Part shown: one piece after another, positions 52,241-61,397 of the stretch | Numbering within the stretch: position 1 is the stretch's first letter | How the letters are laid out: the number at the start of each line of letters is the position of its first letter | NCBI RefSeq assembly: GCF_900110455.1 | Contig: NZ_FOIS01000006.1 | Location: 1 to 64,000 of the forward strand | Reading direction: 5' to 3' | Source: Natrinema salifodinae | GTDB lineage: Archaea > Halobacteriota > Halobacteria > Halobacteriales > Natrialbaceae | DNA length: 64,000 nt | Made by a program: the position numbers and the translations under genes | Notes under the pieces: generated by a model | Told to the model about the DNA's origin: nothing | Databases searched by the model: none | What the model saw: only the letters and a program-made list of their open reading frames with translations

Positions 52241-52729
52241 ATGGAACGGCTCACGCCGCGAATCCGGGTCGTCTGGCTCGCGCTCGCACTCGTTCGGGCC
52301 GCGATCCTCGGCGGGATCCTCGTCGGCGGAGCGATCGGGCTCACGCGGACCAATCTCTGGGAATCCGCGCCGGACGCTCTGGTACCGGCCGCCGCGGGGC
52401 TCGCCGCCGTCCTCGCCGTCGTGCGCATCTTCGTCGCCTGGCGACGGTACGGCGTCTGGCGGTTCGACCTCCGGGACGCCGACCTGTACATCGAACGGGG
52501 CGTCTTCACTCGCATCAGGACGGTCGTCCCCTACGTCCGTGTCCAGCACGTCGACTCCCGGCGCTCGCCGCTCGAGCGGACCCTCGGGCTCGCGACGGTC
52601 GTGATCTACACGGCCGGGTCCCGGAGTTCGGACGTTGCGATCCCCGGCCTGACGCCCGCGCGCGCCGAGGATCTTCAGGATGCGCTGCGCCGGCTCGCGA
52701 TCGAGAGCGCGGGTGAGGACGCGGTATGA
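52241..52729 (+). CDS. Bacterial PH-domain membrane protein (YdbS-like), copy B
   Basis: A 162-residue paralogue of the protein at 46821-47282. Two N-terminal helices are followed by a bPH2 domain: RFDLRDADLYIERGVFTRIRTVVPYVRVQHVDSRRSPLERTLGLATVVIYTAGSRSS. The diagnostic VPYVRVQHVDxxxxPLERxLGLxxVVIYTAGS is retained. Its end overlaps the downstream YdbT-like gene by four bases (ATGA), so the two are translationally coupled. This pair lies after the zinc finger protein, about 5 kb from pair A. Confidence 0.9.
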   Translation: MERLTPRIRVVWLALALVRAAILGGILVGGAIGLTRTNLWESAPDALVPAAAGLAAVLAVVRIFVAWRRYGVWRFDLRDADLYIERGVFTRIRTVVPYVRVQHVDSRRSPLERTLGLATVVIYTAGSRSSDVAIPGLTPARAEDLQDALRRLAIESAGEDAV

Positions 52730-54324
52730 GCGCGCGGACGCTGCACCCGGCCTCGGTCGCCGTCCGATCGCTCTCTCGCAGCCTCAACACCGGGTTCCTG
52801 TTCTTCGTCATCGGCGTCGTCGTCTCGCCTGGCGGCAACGGGATCGATCTGCTGTCGGTCGTCGGGCTCGTCGCGATCGGGATCGTCACCGGAATCGTCT
52901 ACGAGTTCGCGTACTACCGGCGGTTCAGGTACGACCTCACCGACGACACGTTCGACGTCACCTCCGGCGTCATCGCGCGTCGGGATCGCGAACTTCCCCT
53001 TGGACGGATCCAGAACGTCGATATCCGACAGAACGTGATCGGCCGACTGCTCGGCATCGCGGCCGTCCACATCGAAACCGCGGGCGGCGGCGAGACCGAA
53101 GTCAGCCTCCGGTACGTCGCCGAAACGGAGGCCCAGCGACTCAGGCGACAACTCCGCCGCGGGGCGAGCGCAGAGGCGGACGCAGCCGAGGGACCCACTC
53201 GCGAGGCCCGAGACCGGAATCGAGCCACCGACGCCGCGACGGCCCCCGCGGAAGCGGACGAAACGCTCCTGTTCGAGATCCGCCCCCGCGAACTCGCGAT
53301 CCTGAGCCTCTTTACGATCGATCCCGGGGCCAGCCTCCTCGGCGGGATCGCGCTCTCCTTCGCCAGCGGGTTCGACCCGATGACCCTGTTCTCCGACCGC
53401 GTCGGCGTGTTGCCAGGCGCGGAAACCGGCCTGGTCGCGCTCGCGTGGGCCGTCGTGGGCTTCCTGTTGGCCGCCTGGTTCCTGAGCGCGACCCTCACGT
53501 TCACCCGTTACTACGACTTCCGGCTCACCCGTGTCGGCGACGAACTCTACTACGAGCGGGGGCTGCTCCAGCGCTACAGCGGGACGATCCCGCTCGAGAA
53601 GGTCCAGACGCTGACGATTTCGGAATCGGTCCCGTTCCGGTGGTTCGGCTACGCCGCCCTGAGCGTCGAGACGGCCGGGTACGCGCCCGGTCAGGACGGT
53701 CGGAGCACGGAGTCCGCGATTCCGCTCGCCGACGCCGACCGGGTGGCCGCGCTCGCCCGCGCGATCGAACCCTTCGGCTCGACTGACCTCGAGTCGCCGC
53801 CGCGGCGCGCTCGCGAGCGCTACGCCGTTCGCTACCTCCTCGTCGTCGCGGCAGTCGTCGGCCTCGCGTACCTGGTCGCGCGGTACACGACCGTCGTCCG
53901 GGACTGGTACGTCGTCGCCGCGCTCGCCGCTCTCGTCCCGATCGCCGCCCATCTGAAATGGACGAACCGCGGCTACCGCGTCGGCGACCGTTACTTCCTC
54001 ACGCGCACGGGGTTCTGGCGGCGCACGACGAAGGTCGTCCCCCACTACCGGGTCCAGGCCGTGCTCCACCAGGCGACGATCTTCCAGCGCCGGCGGCGAC
54101 TCGCGAGTGTAACGGCCGACACCGCCAGTTCCGCTACCTTCCTCGGCCGGGCCGCGACGGCCCACGATATCGACGCCGATCGCGGGCTCGAGCTGCAGGC
54201 GCTCATTGAGGAGCGGTTACAGGACCGACTCCGAGCACACGAGCGCCAGCGGACGGTTGGCCGGTGGTTCCGCGATGCGGCCGAGTCGACGAGGGAATCC
54301 GACGGGGACGGCGACGAGAACTGA
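52726..54324 (+). CDS. Multi-PH-domain membrane protein (YdbT-like), copy B
   Basis: A 532-residue paralogue of the protein at 47289-48974, with three bPH2 units and paired helices. Units are recognised at RYDLTDDTFDVTSGVIARRDRELPLGRIQNVDIRQNVIGRLLGIAAV, YDFRLTRVGDELYYERGLLQRYSGTIPLEKVQTLTI and YRVGDRYFLTRTGFWRRTTKVVPHYRVQAVLHQATIF. The linker after the first unit is acidic and shorter than in copy A. The start overlaps YdbS-B by four bases. Beyond it lies the low-GC island. Confidence 0.9.
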   Translation: MSARTLHPASVAVRSLSRSLNTGFLFFVIGVVVSPGGNGIDLLSVVGLVAIGIVTGIVYEFAYYRRFRYDLTDDTFDVTSGVIARRDRELPLGRIQNVDIRQNVIGRLLGIAAVHIETAGGGETEVSLRYVAETEAQRLRRQLRRGASAEADAAEGPTREARDRNRATDAATAPAEADETLLFEIRPRELAILSLFTIDPGASLLGGIALSFASGFDPMTLFSDRVGVLPGAETGLVALAWAVVGFLLAAWFLSATLTFTRYYDFRLTRVGDELYYERGLLQRYSGTIPLEKVQTLTISESVPFRWFGYAALSVETAGYAPGQDGRSTESAIPLADADRVAALARAIEPFGSTDLESPPRRARERYAVRYLLVVAAVVGLAYLVARYTTVVRDWYVVAALAALVPIAAHLKWTNRGYRVGDRYFLTRTGFWRRTTKVVPHYRVQAVLHQATIFQRRRRLASVTADTASSATFLGRAATAHDIDADRGLELQALIEERLQDRLRAHERQRTVGRWFRDAAESTRESDGDGDEN

Positions 54325-54498
54325 CCAGGCGAGGGTCGATCTCTTGTCCAGCACAACCTCGGAGGATGGTTCTGATGCGTGCCTTATTTACGTCGTAGTT
54401 ATTTTCGAAAAATCAACCAGTATCGTTGCAAGTGCGTCAGTACGACGAAGTGATTAGCGGCTACTGGCCTGTTCGTCACGAAGCGTGGTTAAAGGACT

Positions 54499-55278
54499 TT
54501 AGCTACTAACCGACTTCGCATCATCAAGATACTGCTCGAACAGAGAATTTGCCCACTTATGGAGCGGTCTTGACTTCGATTCAACCATCGCACGGATAAC
54601 ACCGTGTTCGTCTCGGAGAACAAGCTGAACCACCTTGTCTACGATCGTAACGGAACAAGGAATCTCCCCGTTATAAACCGAGATAGCTGTCGTATCGGCG
54701 TCGAGAATCGTATCCAACTGGTCACGCCACTCGGGGTTGTCATATAGCGATTGAATGGCCTCATCACTATATACGGCCTCGTACCGTTGACCGCGTTCTC
54801 GAACCGCAGTCATGTTCGCGTCAAGGCAGGTCTTGTTGTATGCGTACGAGAGTATGCGAACATGCTGTCCAGTACGCAATGAGTGTTCGACTCGATCCAT
54901 CGGTGCGTTCGGCTCAATCGGCGTCGGCGTGATTACTTCGGCATTAGCGAGCCAGCTCACGTCGAATCCATCAATATCCGTTGGAAGCCACGCCTCAAAC
55001 TCCTGCAACTCGTCGCTCACGCTGAGAGCTTGTTGGAGTGCACTCAGACAGTCAGAGACCCATGATCCGAGAGCGGTCGCTTCGTAGACGGCGTCCCGTT
55101 TCTGTATCCACTGACGTTTCTCAAAATCCTGGAGAATCCGACTGAGGGTTGCTTGCGAAGCACCAATCTCGTCCTGCAATTCACGGCGCGTAAGCGCGTC
55201 TCTTGTGAGTAATTTGAGTACCTGAACCCGATTCTCCGATCGAGACAGATACTCGATCTCATCGAGTGATTGGTCCAT
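54499..55278 (-). CDS. Winged-HTH regulator with FilR1-like effector domain
   Basis: A 259-residue haloarchaeal regulator. Residues about 8-75 form a winged HTH: YLSRSENRVQVLKLLTRDALTRRELQDEIGASQATLSRILQDFEKRQWI. The rest (about 100-255) is an effector domain resembling the FilR1-type regulatory domain, with RTGQHVRILSYAYNKTCLDANM and DTTAISVYNGEIPCSVTIVDKVVQLVLRDEHGVIRAMVES. A TATA-like CTTATACTG on the reverse strand gives a leaderless transcript. Its codon choice is less GC-rich than upstream genes. It is the left edge of the island and may be part of its control. Confidence 0.8.
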   Translation of the reverse strand: MDQSLDEIEYLSRSENRVQVLKLLTRDALTRRELQDEIGASQATLSRILQDFEKRQWIQKRDAVYEATALGSWVSDCLSALQQALSVSDELQEFEAWLPTDIDGFDVSWLANAEVITPTPIEPNAPMDRVEHSLRTGQHVRILSYAYNKTCLDANMTAVRERGQRYEAVYSDEAIQSLYDNPEWRDQLDTILDADTTAISVYNGEIPCSVTIVDKVVQLVLRDEHGVIRAMVESKSRPLHKWANSLFEQYLDDAKSVSS

Positions 55279-55455
55279 ATGGAACGAAGACCACGAGTCA
55301 GTATAAGCGCCGGTATCTCGGAGTCTTCGTTCGTGACTGAAGCGGGCTAGGTTGATTCAGTATGCACGGCTCCCCGTGAGATTTGAGCTGTAGATGTAGA
55401 TTCAGCATCTGCTGTGCACGAGAAATCATTTGCCTGACTTCAGGGACTCTCAATA

Positions 55456-55707
55456 TCACATGGGATGGTCTCCGAAGGATACGTTTCTGCTCTGTGATTG
55501 TTCCCAGTCGTACTGATTTTCGATGATATCCGCGAGTGTTTTCCTCGGGGTATCGGCTGATTCTACTGCCTTACGTGTCTTTTGTTGGTACTTTTTGACC
55601 GTGTTGCGTGCAACTCCCACCTCGTCGCTGATTTCCTGCTGGGAGTATCCGAGTGCCGAGTAATAGATGATCTGGCTCCGTTTCTCATCGTCTATCTCTG
55701 CTGGCAT
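55456..55707 (-). CDS. Short HTH DNA-binding protein
   Basis: An 83-residue protein whose first 50 residues are a helix-turn-helix of the resolvase/sigma type: IIYYSALGYSQQEISDEVGVARNTVKKYQQKTRK. The rest is polar, without a catalytic domain, so it is a stand-alone DNA-binding protein. Its promoter region (55713-55735) holds an imperfect copy of the operator palindrome found at 55777-55793, positioned between its TATA-like element and its start, which suggests autorepression. It is divergent from the aminotransferase gene. Confidence 0.7.
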   Translation of the reverse strand: MPAEIDDEKRSQIIYYSALGYSQQEISDEVGVARNTVKKYQQKTRKAVESADTPRKTLADIIENQYDWEQSQSRNVSFGDHPM

Positions 55708-55712
55708 GAGTA

Positions 55713-55732
55713 ATGTTCTACACTATGCTCAA
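55713..55732. promoter_or_regulatory. Imperfect operator copy before the HTH gene
   Basis: Reverse strand TTGAGCATAGTGTAGAACAT. It shares TTGA-x-CATAGTGT with the perfect palindrome at 55777-55793 and lies between the probable TATA element and the start of the HTH gene, the position of a repressor site. Confidence 0.55.
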
Positions 55733-55776
55733 ATGGAGTGATTTTACATAATATTTTCTCCTACTACAGGCGGTTA

Positions 55777-55793
55777 TTGAACATAGTGTTCAA
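55777..55793. promoter_or_regulatory. Perfect palindromic operator before the aminotransferase
   Basis: TTGAACA-TAG-TGTTCAA has perfect 7-base arms with a 3-base spacer. It lies just upstream of the TATA element ATTTTTATC (55806-55814), whose start codon distance is 26 bases, giving a leaderless aminotransferase mRNA. A site upstream of TATA suits an activator or a regulator acting on both divergent genes. Confidence 0.65.
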
Positions 55794-55835
55794 ACAGCCC
55801 GCAATATTTTTATCACTCTACTATGAGTCGGTAGT

Positions 55836-56792
55836 ATGAGCGAGCTCAAATCGTTTTCCGAGAAACAATCCACTGTTGAGTCGCTAGATACCATCTGGAT
55901 GGATGGGGAATTCATTGACTGGGATGAGGCCACAATTCACGTCCTCACCCACGGACTCCATTACGGAACCGGCGTCTTCGAGGGTGTTCGTTGCTATGAC
56001 ACTGAAGATGGTCCTGCTATCTTCCGGTGGGGCGATCATCTCGATCGTCTCTATGGGTCGGCTCAATCCTTTGATATCGAACTCCCATATACACCCGAGG
56101 AGTTAACCAAAGCAACTCGGGAACTCATCGACCGCCAACATCTCGACGACTGTTACATCCGTCCTATCGTTTTCTACGGGTATGATCATCTCGGCTTGAA
56201 CCCAACCGGAAGTCCGATACGGACCGCGATCGCTGCTTGGCCGTTCGGGGCGTATCTTAGAGACGACGGTCTTGAGAATGGGGTCGATGTGACCGTCTCA
56301 AATTGGCGGCAGTTCGCCTCCTCCCAGGTTCCGACGAATGCCAAGATGACAGGCGGGTACGTCAACAGCGTGCTTGCAAACCTTGAGGCGCGACAGGGAG
56401 GATATGACGAAGCGATTCTCCTCACTCCGGACGGGACCGTGGCCGAAGGACCTGGCGAGTGTCTCTTCCTAGTGAGTGACAACAAACTTCACACCCCTGC
56501 CCTCTCAGAAGGTGTCCTCCCGAGCATTACACGTGAAAGTGTTATTCGGATCGCGCGAGACCTCGGCTACACTGTTCACCACGAGTCGACTATCTCACTC
56601 GACAAACTGGAGACTGCCGATGAATTGTTCTTCGCGGGGACGGCCGCGGAAATCACACCAATCCGCTCGGTTAATGACATCGCCGTCGGCAACGGTACCA
56701 AAGGCCCTGTCACGGACGAAATCCAGTCCCGATTCTTCGACATCGTTGCACGTCGGACTGATGACTACGGGGAATGGTTCACTCTAGTGTAA
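55836..56792 (+). CDS. ilvE: Branched-chain-type aminotransferase (class IV PLP enzyme)
   Basis: A 318-residue fold-type IV PLP enzyme. The catalytic lysine is Lys170 in PTNAKMTGGYVNSVLA, the N-terminal substrate block HVLTHGLHYGTGVFEGVRCYDTEDG is intact, and EGPGECLFLV and the phosphate-binding ELFFAGTAAEITPIRSV follow. IlvE-type enzymes interconvert branched-chain amino acids and 2-keto acids with 2-oxoglutarate. Its codon use is AT-richer than that of the chromosome around it, and there is no ilv operon nearby; with an exporter downstream it may be an accessory copy. Confidence 0.88.
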   Translation: MSELKSFSEKQSTVESLDTIWMDGEFIDWDEATIHVLTHGLHYGTGVFEGVRCYDTEDGPAIFRWGDHLDRLYGSAQSFDIELPYTPEELTKATRELIDRQHLDDCYIRPIVFYGYDHLGLNPTGSPIRTAIAAWPFGAYLRDDGLENGVDVTVSNWRQFASSQVPTNAKMTGGYVNSVLANLEARQGGYDEAILLTPDGTVAEGPGECLFLVSDNKLHTPALSEGVLPSITRESVIRIARDLGYTVHHESTISLDKLETADELFFAGTAAEITPIRSVNDIAVGNGTKGPVTDEIQSRFFDIVARRTDDYGEWFTLV

Positions 56793-56800
56793 ACTAGAGT
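56781..56800. terminator. Hairpin enclosing the aminotransferase stop codon
   Basis: ACTCTAGT (56781-56788) pairs perfectly with ACTAGAGT (56793-56800). The four-base loop GTAA is a GNRA tetraloop and contains most of the stop codon (TAA 56790-56792). It is a probable transcript 3' structure, with a second inverted repeat at 56817-56838. Confidence 0.55.
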
Positions 56801-57200
56801 ACGCGCTAGTCAACGACCACGGGTTAGGTGACCCGTGGAATCTTGCCTCGACTATTTGAACACAGCGTCGGCACTTGGTGTGAACACAGATCACAATATG
56901 CTGAGTCGACACTCAGGGTCATCTAATTATCACACTCTGGTAATTTCTGATATGAACATACAATCAATGCAATAATCGGCTACCTAGCCGACATCAGTTC
57001 GTGAAAGGTTTTCACCATCGTGAATATCTTGCAGGAATGGTATAACTTCGAGTGGGTCGAAAGCTATTCCATGCAACAAACTGGATGGAAGCAGGTGTCT
57101 AACTATTGATGGGAGCGCTTCCTCGCGGATTTAACAGGGTATTTCTTCCCGAGAAAGAATTCGATATGAGACAACTGTCTCGATTTGTCAAACTTCCGGT
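56793..57200. promoter_or_regulatory. Intergenic control region before the exporter
   Basis: A 408-base AT-rich region. It contains the inverted repeat CCACGGGT/ACCCGTGG with 6-base loop (56817-56838), a third partial operator TTGAACACAGCGT (56856-56868) and the inverted repeat GAGACA-AC-TGTCTC (57168-57181), 19 bases before the exporter start. The last could be a repressor site. No gene is seen. Confidence 0.5.
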
Positions 57201-58145
57201 ATGAATCAGTGGACGGCATCTTTGGAAGAGCGGGTTGACCCGATGGTGGGCGTTGCGGTCGCAGTCATCGCCATCAGCACAAGTGCGATCCTCGTCCGGT
57301 GGAGCGAAGCGCCGAGCGTCGTGAAGGCGTTCTACCGTGTGTTGTTTGCGACGAGCATGGTCGCACCGTTCGCGCTCCGCGACATTGATGGTATCAAGAC
57401 TATCTCGGTCCGTGACCTCGGCTTCGCTGTGGTTTCAGGTTTGGCGCTTGCAGCCTACTTCGGGAGTTTTTTCGAGAGCCTTGAGTGGACATCGGTGGCA
57501 GCGTCAGTGACGCTCATCAGTACTCAGCCGATATTTGTTGGTATTGGCGCGGCATTCCTGCTCAACGAACGACTTACTTCGAGAATGTTTGTCGGGATGA
57601 TTGTCGCGCTTGTAGGGGCGTTCACGATGTCAGTCGGACCACTCATGGTCGATCCCCTCCTCGGTGGGGGGAACATCGTCGAAGTGCTTGCCGCCGCATT
57701 TGCAGGCAGCTCCGCCCAGCTCTACGGCAATGCCATCGCGTTCGGTGGGGCACTCGCAGGTGCCATTTATACCCTCACAGGGCGCTCACTCCGCCAGCGG
57801 CTTTCGCTGTTCGTCTACACGTTCATCATCTACACCGTGAGTACGGTCGCCCTCGGCGGCCTTGCCATCGGAACCGGCGCACAATTGCTCGGCTATGCGC
57901 CGACGGAGTGGGTACTTTTCTTCGCAATGGCGCTCATTCTAGACCTGTTCGGGCAAACCGTATATAATTGGGCGCTGAAGTACGTCAAGGCGAGTGTTAT
58001 GAGCGTCTCGCTATTGGCCGACCCAGTTGCAGCCACAATTCTCGCGCTCGTGCTACTCGGTGAAGTCCCGGAAGTCGTGATGATTCTCGGTGGTGTCGTC
58101 GTGCTGGTGGGAATCTACCTCACGAATCGTGCACGGGTGACGTAA
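57201..58145 (+). CDS. EamA/DMT family transporter of the island
   Basis: A 314-residue protein with about ten membrane helices in two EamA repeats (first ISTSAILVRWSEAPSVVKAFYRVLFATSMV; second GNAIAFGGALAGAIYTLTGRSLRQRLS). The second half ends SVSLLADPVAATILALVLLGEVP, a signature of DMT exporters. It probably exports amino acids or related metabolites and may pair with the aminotransferase upstream. A possible alternative start is Met15 (57243). The upstream intergenic region has two inverted repeats and a partial operator copy. Confidence 0.88.
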   Translation: MNQWTASLEERVDPMVGVAVAVIAISTSAILVRWSEAPSVVKAFYRVLFATSMVAPFALRDIDGIKTISVRDLGFAVVSGLALAAYFGSFFESLEWTSVAASVTLISTQPIFVGIGAAFLLNERLTSRMFVGMIVALVGAFTMSVGPLMVDPLLGGGNIVEVLAAAFAGSSAQLYGNAIAFGGALAGAIYTLTGRSLRQRLSLFVYTFIIYTVSTVALGGLAIGTGAQLLGYAPTEWVLFFAMALILDLFGQTVYNWALKYVKASVMSVSLLADPVAATILALVLLGEVPEVVMILGGVVVLVGIYLTNRARVT

Positions 58146-58171
58146 ATGGCCAATACATCTGAAATACGTAA

Positions 58172-59748
58172 TAGTTTAGGATGGTACAACTGGCCCAGTT
58201 GAAGCGCTTATTATGTAATCTCTATCACCAATCTTGTATGAATAGTTTCAACGAATCCCGCCCCAAAGAGAGTCCTCGTAGGTGCTATCTGTGCGAGGCG
58301 TACCAACTCGGAATTACCATTCGAAACGAACTCCAGCATACTGATCTCGTCACCGCATTTGAGAACCTCGACCAGTCGATTGATGCCATCGAAGACGGCT
58401 ATCCAGCATGGCATCCTGCCCCGCTCTCCTTTCGCGCGATGGTTCTTGCGTCCATCTTCATGGAAATTACGGGTGATTCGTACGCCGCATTCACGCGACA
58501 GCTTACCCGGCAGCCGGAAATTTCCAGTCTCCTTGGGTTCAGCCGTATCCCTGACGAATCGGCGTTTTCTCGAGCGTGGCGGAATCGGTTTGACGACGCT
58601 GTCCAAGAATACGTCCAGACTGCGGCTTACTTCGTCGTCAAAGAAGTCCACTTTGAATCTGGGCGGGCGTCGAACGCCTCCTACGAGGACACACAATTTT
58701 TCGAGTTACAGACGTTCATGGGGATGGTTCGGTGCGGGACCGCACAGGGAGCTACTCGCTTCCAGTACCGGCGTGGTGAAGAGTATGGACCCCATGGCGA
58801 CACCCATCTCCGCGCAGTCAAGCAGTTCGATCCTAAAGAACTCGTAAACGGATTCAATGAGACGACGGATCGCTTGCTCTCTGTCATCGCCTCTGAAGCA
58901 TCATTCCCCCGGCCAGTCACTGCCGCGATCGACATCACCACCATTCCCTATTACGGAGACGTCGAAGAGATGCCGATGGTCAGCGGGACGAAAGACAGAG
59001 ACGGTCGAGCGTTCAAATTTGCGACGCTCTCGATCATCGGGCAGAATGTCCCGCTCGTTCTCGCCGTTGAGCCGGTCCGAGAGAGTTCTGCGTGGGACGA
59101 AAACTCGCCGAATCAGATTCATCGTACTGTGCGGCGACTCGTTCAACGAGCGAAAGAACACGTCCCCATCGAGACGGTGCTCTGTGATCGGGAGTTCGAC
59201 TCAATAAGAGTGTTTCAGACGCTCTCGAACCTCGATATGAATTACCTCATCCCAAAACGAGTCTCCAGCCCCGAGCAGGACGTATTTGACCAGATGGACG
59301 AAGACGATCAGGACGTGGCTGTTGAATCGGCCTCCATCCACGTCGAGGCGGGCTCGCACCCAATGCGGTTCTTGTACGTTCCGTCGACGAGCGGCGAGGG
59401 GACAACCGTCTTCGCAACTAATCTCCGAGTTGGACCCGACGAGGCTGAGACATTCTGTCGGCGTTACAGCCGGCGCTGGCAAATCGAGAGCGAGTACAAA
59501 TCGATCAAAGGTGATTTCCTCGCCAAGACCTCCTCAAAAGACTACCGTGTACGCTTGTTCTACTTCGTGTTTGCCGTGCTCTTGTACAATATCTGGCGGC
59601 TCACCGATTTCCTACTGAAAGCGGGCGTCGAGGGCGAGATGGACTACGCGCCCGTCTTGACTGCAGGCGAATGTGTGGAACTGATCGCCTCCGCGCTGAT
59701 TCCGCCTGACTAACCGCTTTACTCTCGCCGAGTTAGCTGTTCGAGAGT
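58172..59748 (+). mobile_element. Insertion sequence of the IS4 superfamily
   Basis: This interval encloses one full-length transposase gene and short flanks, starting after the DMT exporter. No firm terminal inverted repeats were found. A perfect palindrome CAACTGG-C-CCAGTTG (58187-58201) lies at the left side and a 7-base-stem hairpin (59721-59748) at the right. Real ends may be a little further out: an imperfect match of AGTTTAGGATGG (58172) with the reverse complement near 59886-59902 is too weak to decide. Confidence 0.5.
58181..59713 (+). CDS. IS4-superfamily DDE transposase
   Basis: Transposase of 510 residues, catalysing cut-and-paste transposition with a DDE/YREK core. Asp251 (AAIDITTIPYYGD), Asp336 (VLCDREFD) and Glu436 are the catalytic triad. 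The IS4 signature Y-x2-R-x3-E-x6-K is met exactly by Tyr429, Arg432, Glu436 and Lys443 in RRYSRRWQIESEYKSIK. The next block, GDFLAKTSSKDYRVRLFYFVFAVLLYN, is typical of haloarchaeal members. The frame is intact, so the element may still be active. Met20 (58238) is a plausible alternative start because the first residues overlap a palindrome. Confidence 0.9.
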   Translation: MVQLAQLKRLLCNLYHQSCMNSFNESRPKESPRRCYLCEAYQLGITIRNELQHTDLVTAFENLDQSIDAIEDGYPAWHPAPLSFRAMVLASIFMEITGDSYAAFTRQLTRQPEISSLLGFSRIPDESAFSRAWRNRFDDAVQEYVQTAAYFVVKEVHFESGRASNASYEDTQFFELQTFMGMVRCGTAQGATRFQYRRGEEYGPHGDTHLRAVKQFDPKELVNGFNETTDRLLSVIASEASFPRPVTAAIDITTIPYYGDVEEMPMVSGTKDRDGRAFKFATLSIIGQNVPLVLAVEPVRESSAWDENSPNQIHRTVRRLVQRAKEHVPIETVLCDREFDSIRVFQTLSNLDMNYLIPKRVSSPEQDVFDQMDEDDQDVAVESASIHVEAGSHPMRFLYVPSTSGEGTTVFATNLRVGPDEAETFCRRYSRRWQIESEYKSIKGDFLAKTSSKDYRVRLFYFVFAVLLYNIWRLTDFLLKAGVEGEMDYAPVLTAGECVELIASALIPPD

Positions 59749-61397
59749 GGCAACCCTATTCAGCAGCGTCAAAATCCACACAATTTCTGACGCTCGCCCG
59801 GTAGTTCGACCCCGAGGATTCAAAATTAATGCTTGATCGGTGTGAATCACCACGAATAGATGTCGATTCAACCCAAAACTGGCCTATCCTCCGAAACTGT
59901 GGTGTCCAGTGATGCGGTTACTTTGTATAGCGATATGGGATATATACGTCCAGTGCCCGACGGCACTTCACTCAAAACATGGTATGTGCTAACGTGAATG
60001 TGAGCGGAACCACCGCGATTTCGCGGTCGCAGAACGCGATTCGGTCCGGCAGACGTGACTCGGTACAGCGGTCTCCGCCCGTTCCCAAGCGGTTCCGGTG
60101 GCCCAGACGCTGATCTCCCCTTCGATCGGGAACAGACGCGCTCAGTGGGCGTCTGCGCGCGTTTACGATAACCGCTGTCCCGTTCGCTCGGCGTCCGTCT
60201 TCACCGTCTGTATGCCTGCGTGCTGGTGTGCTGATCTCCCGGCGCCGGACCGGGCGCCTAGTCGCCACTTCTCCTTCCTCACGTCTCGAGTCCCCGGTTT
60301 TCGTCGCCGCTATCGCAGCCGCGACGGTCTCCACCTTCGGATCCGTCGAGACCGGGACGGGGTGTTCCGAACGAACCGGATCGTCGAATCGGCGTCCGTG
60401 CTCCGACGCCGAGACCGCCACAATCGACTGCGTATCGCGAGGACGTCGTTCGCCACTGGCACCCGATCGTCACGGCGATTACGACCGGGATACTCGGACG
60501 GCGATCTACGAACGGAACGCGAGAATCCAACTACCGAAACCAGGCGTCGAGCAGCGACCGTTCCAGACGCTCGCTCCAGTCAGCACTACCGATTCCAGCC
60601 ATGGACCCGGGCGGGGCCGCGTTGCGTTCCCTGAGTCTGCTTCCTCGTCAGTAGGTCTCAGTGCTTGGTGTCCGATGCTCGGTGGTAGGGAGGCCAATCC
60701 GAACGCGTCGCCGGCCCGATTGCGAGGCCGGCACCGGACGGTCGTCTCCGATGGCGCGGTTGGCCGTCCAGTTCTCGCAGAGAGTCAAGGAGCGCAACTG
60801 ATTTTCCTGGCGTTTGATCGGTCTCTCGCCTTCCTCCACAGCCAAGCCTCCTTCCGCGTTCCGACGCCTTCGAAGAGAGCCGGTCCGGGGCCGGTTCGCC
60901 AGGCCGGGAAAGTCGCCACATCGACGGTCCCGCCGATTCCGCTCGTCCCGACCGGTGCCGGCGAACGGCGTCCGTCGACTCGTTTCGGACTGCCGTGCGT
61001 TCGATCGTGATCCGATCGGGGGTGTGGTACCGAGACCGTACATGACTGACTCGGCGAACCGCGCCGCGCTCGATCGACGGGCAAATCAAGTCGACCTCGC
61101 GACTCGGTCGACGGCCAGGCGGTCGTCTCGAGTGGCAGTCGCCTACTCGATGAGGCGAACAGATGCCCGGCATCGCGACACCGATGGGCCCAGTACGAAC
61201 TCACCCGCTGTATCTGTATCTCGAATTCTGGTACTAGACTTACAACATCTTTATCTCAAACGGTAGGACTTAGAGTAAGCTAATCTTATATTCTGGCACC
61301 CATTTTGGCGCAAATGATATCCCACAATCTGAGATAAACATACTTAGCTCGAATAATGGGTAGATTGAATATCGTCGCTGCTAACGGGTTGGGTATG
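59714..61397. other. 1.65-kb region with no recognisable gene
   Basis: Between the insertion sequence and the DUF5805 gene. The first 240 bases and the last 180 are AT-rich; the middle (60000-61250) is GC-rich but its open frames, including one at 60228-61010, are Arg/Ser/Pro-rich without any recognisable motif or acidic bias. It contains a short hairpin CCGCGA-TT-TCGCGG (60013-60026). It could be a decayed gene, non-coding RNA or an integration scar. Confidence 0.5.

Noticed and set aside
58172-59905. Terminal inverted repeats of the insertion sequence
   Set aside because: The best pairing (AGTTTAGGATGG near 58172 with the reverse complement near 59886-59902) is short and gapped, so ends remain unassigned.
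60228-61010. 260-residue frame in the gene-free stretch after the IS
   Set aside because: Ser/Arg/Pro-rich, no acidic bias, no similarity I recognise, and overlapping frames are equally open.
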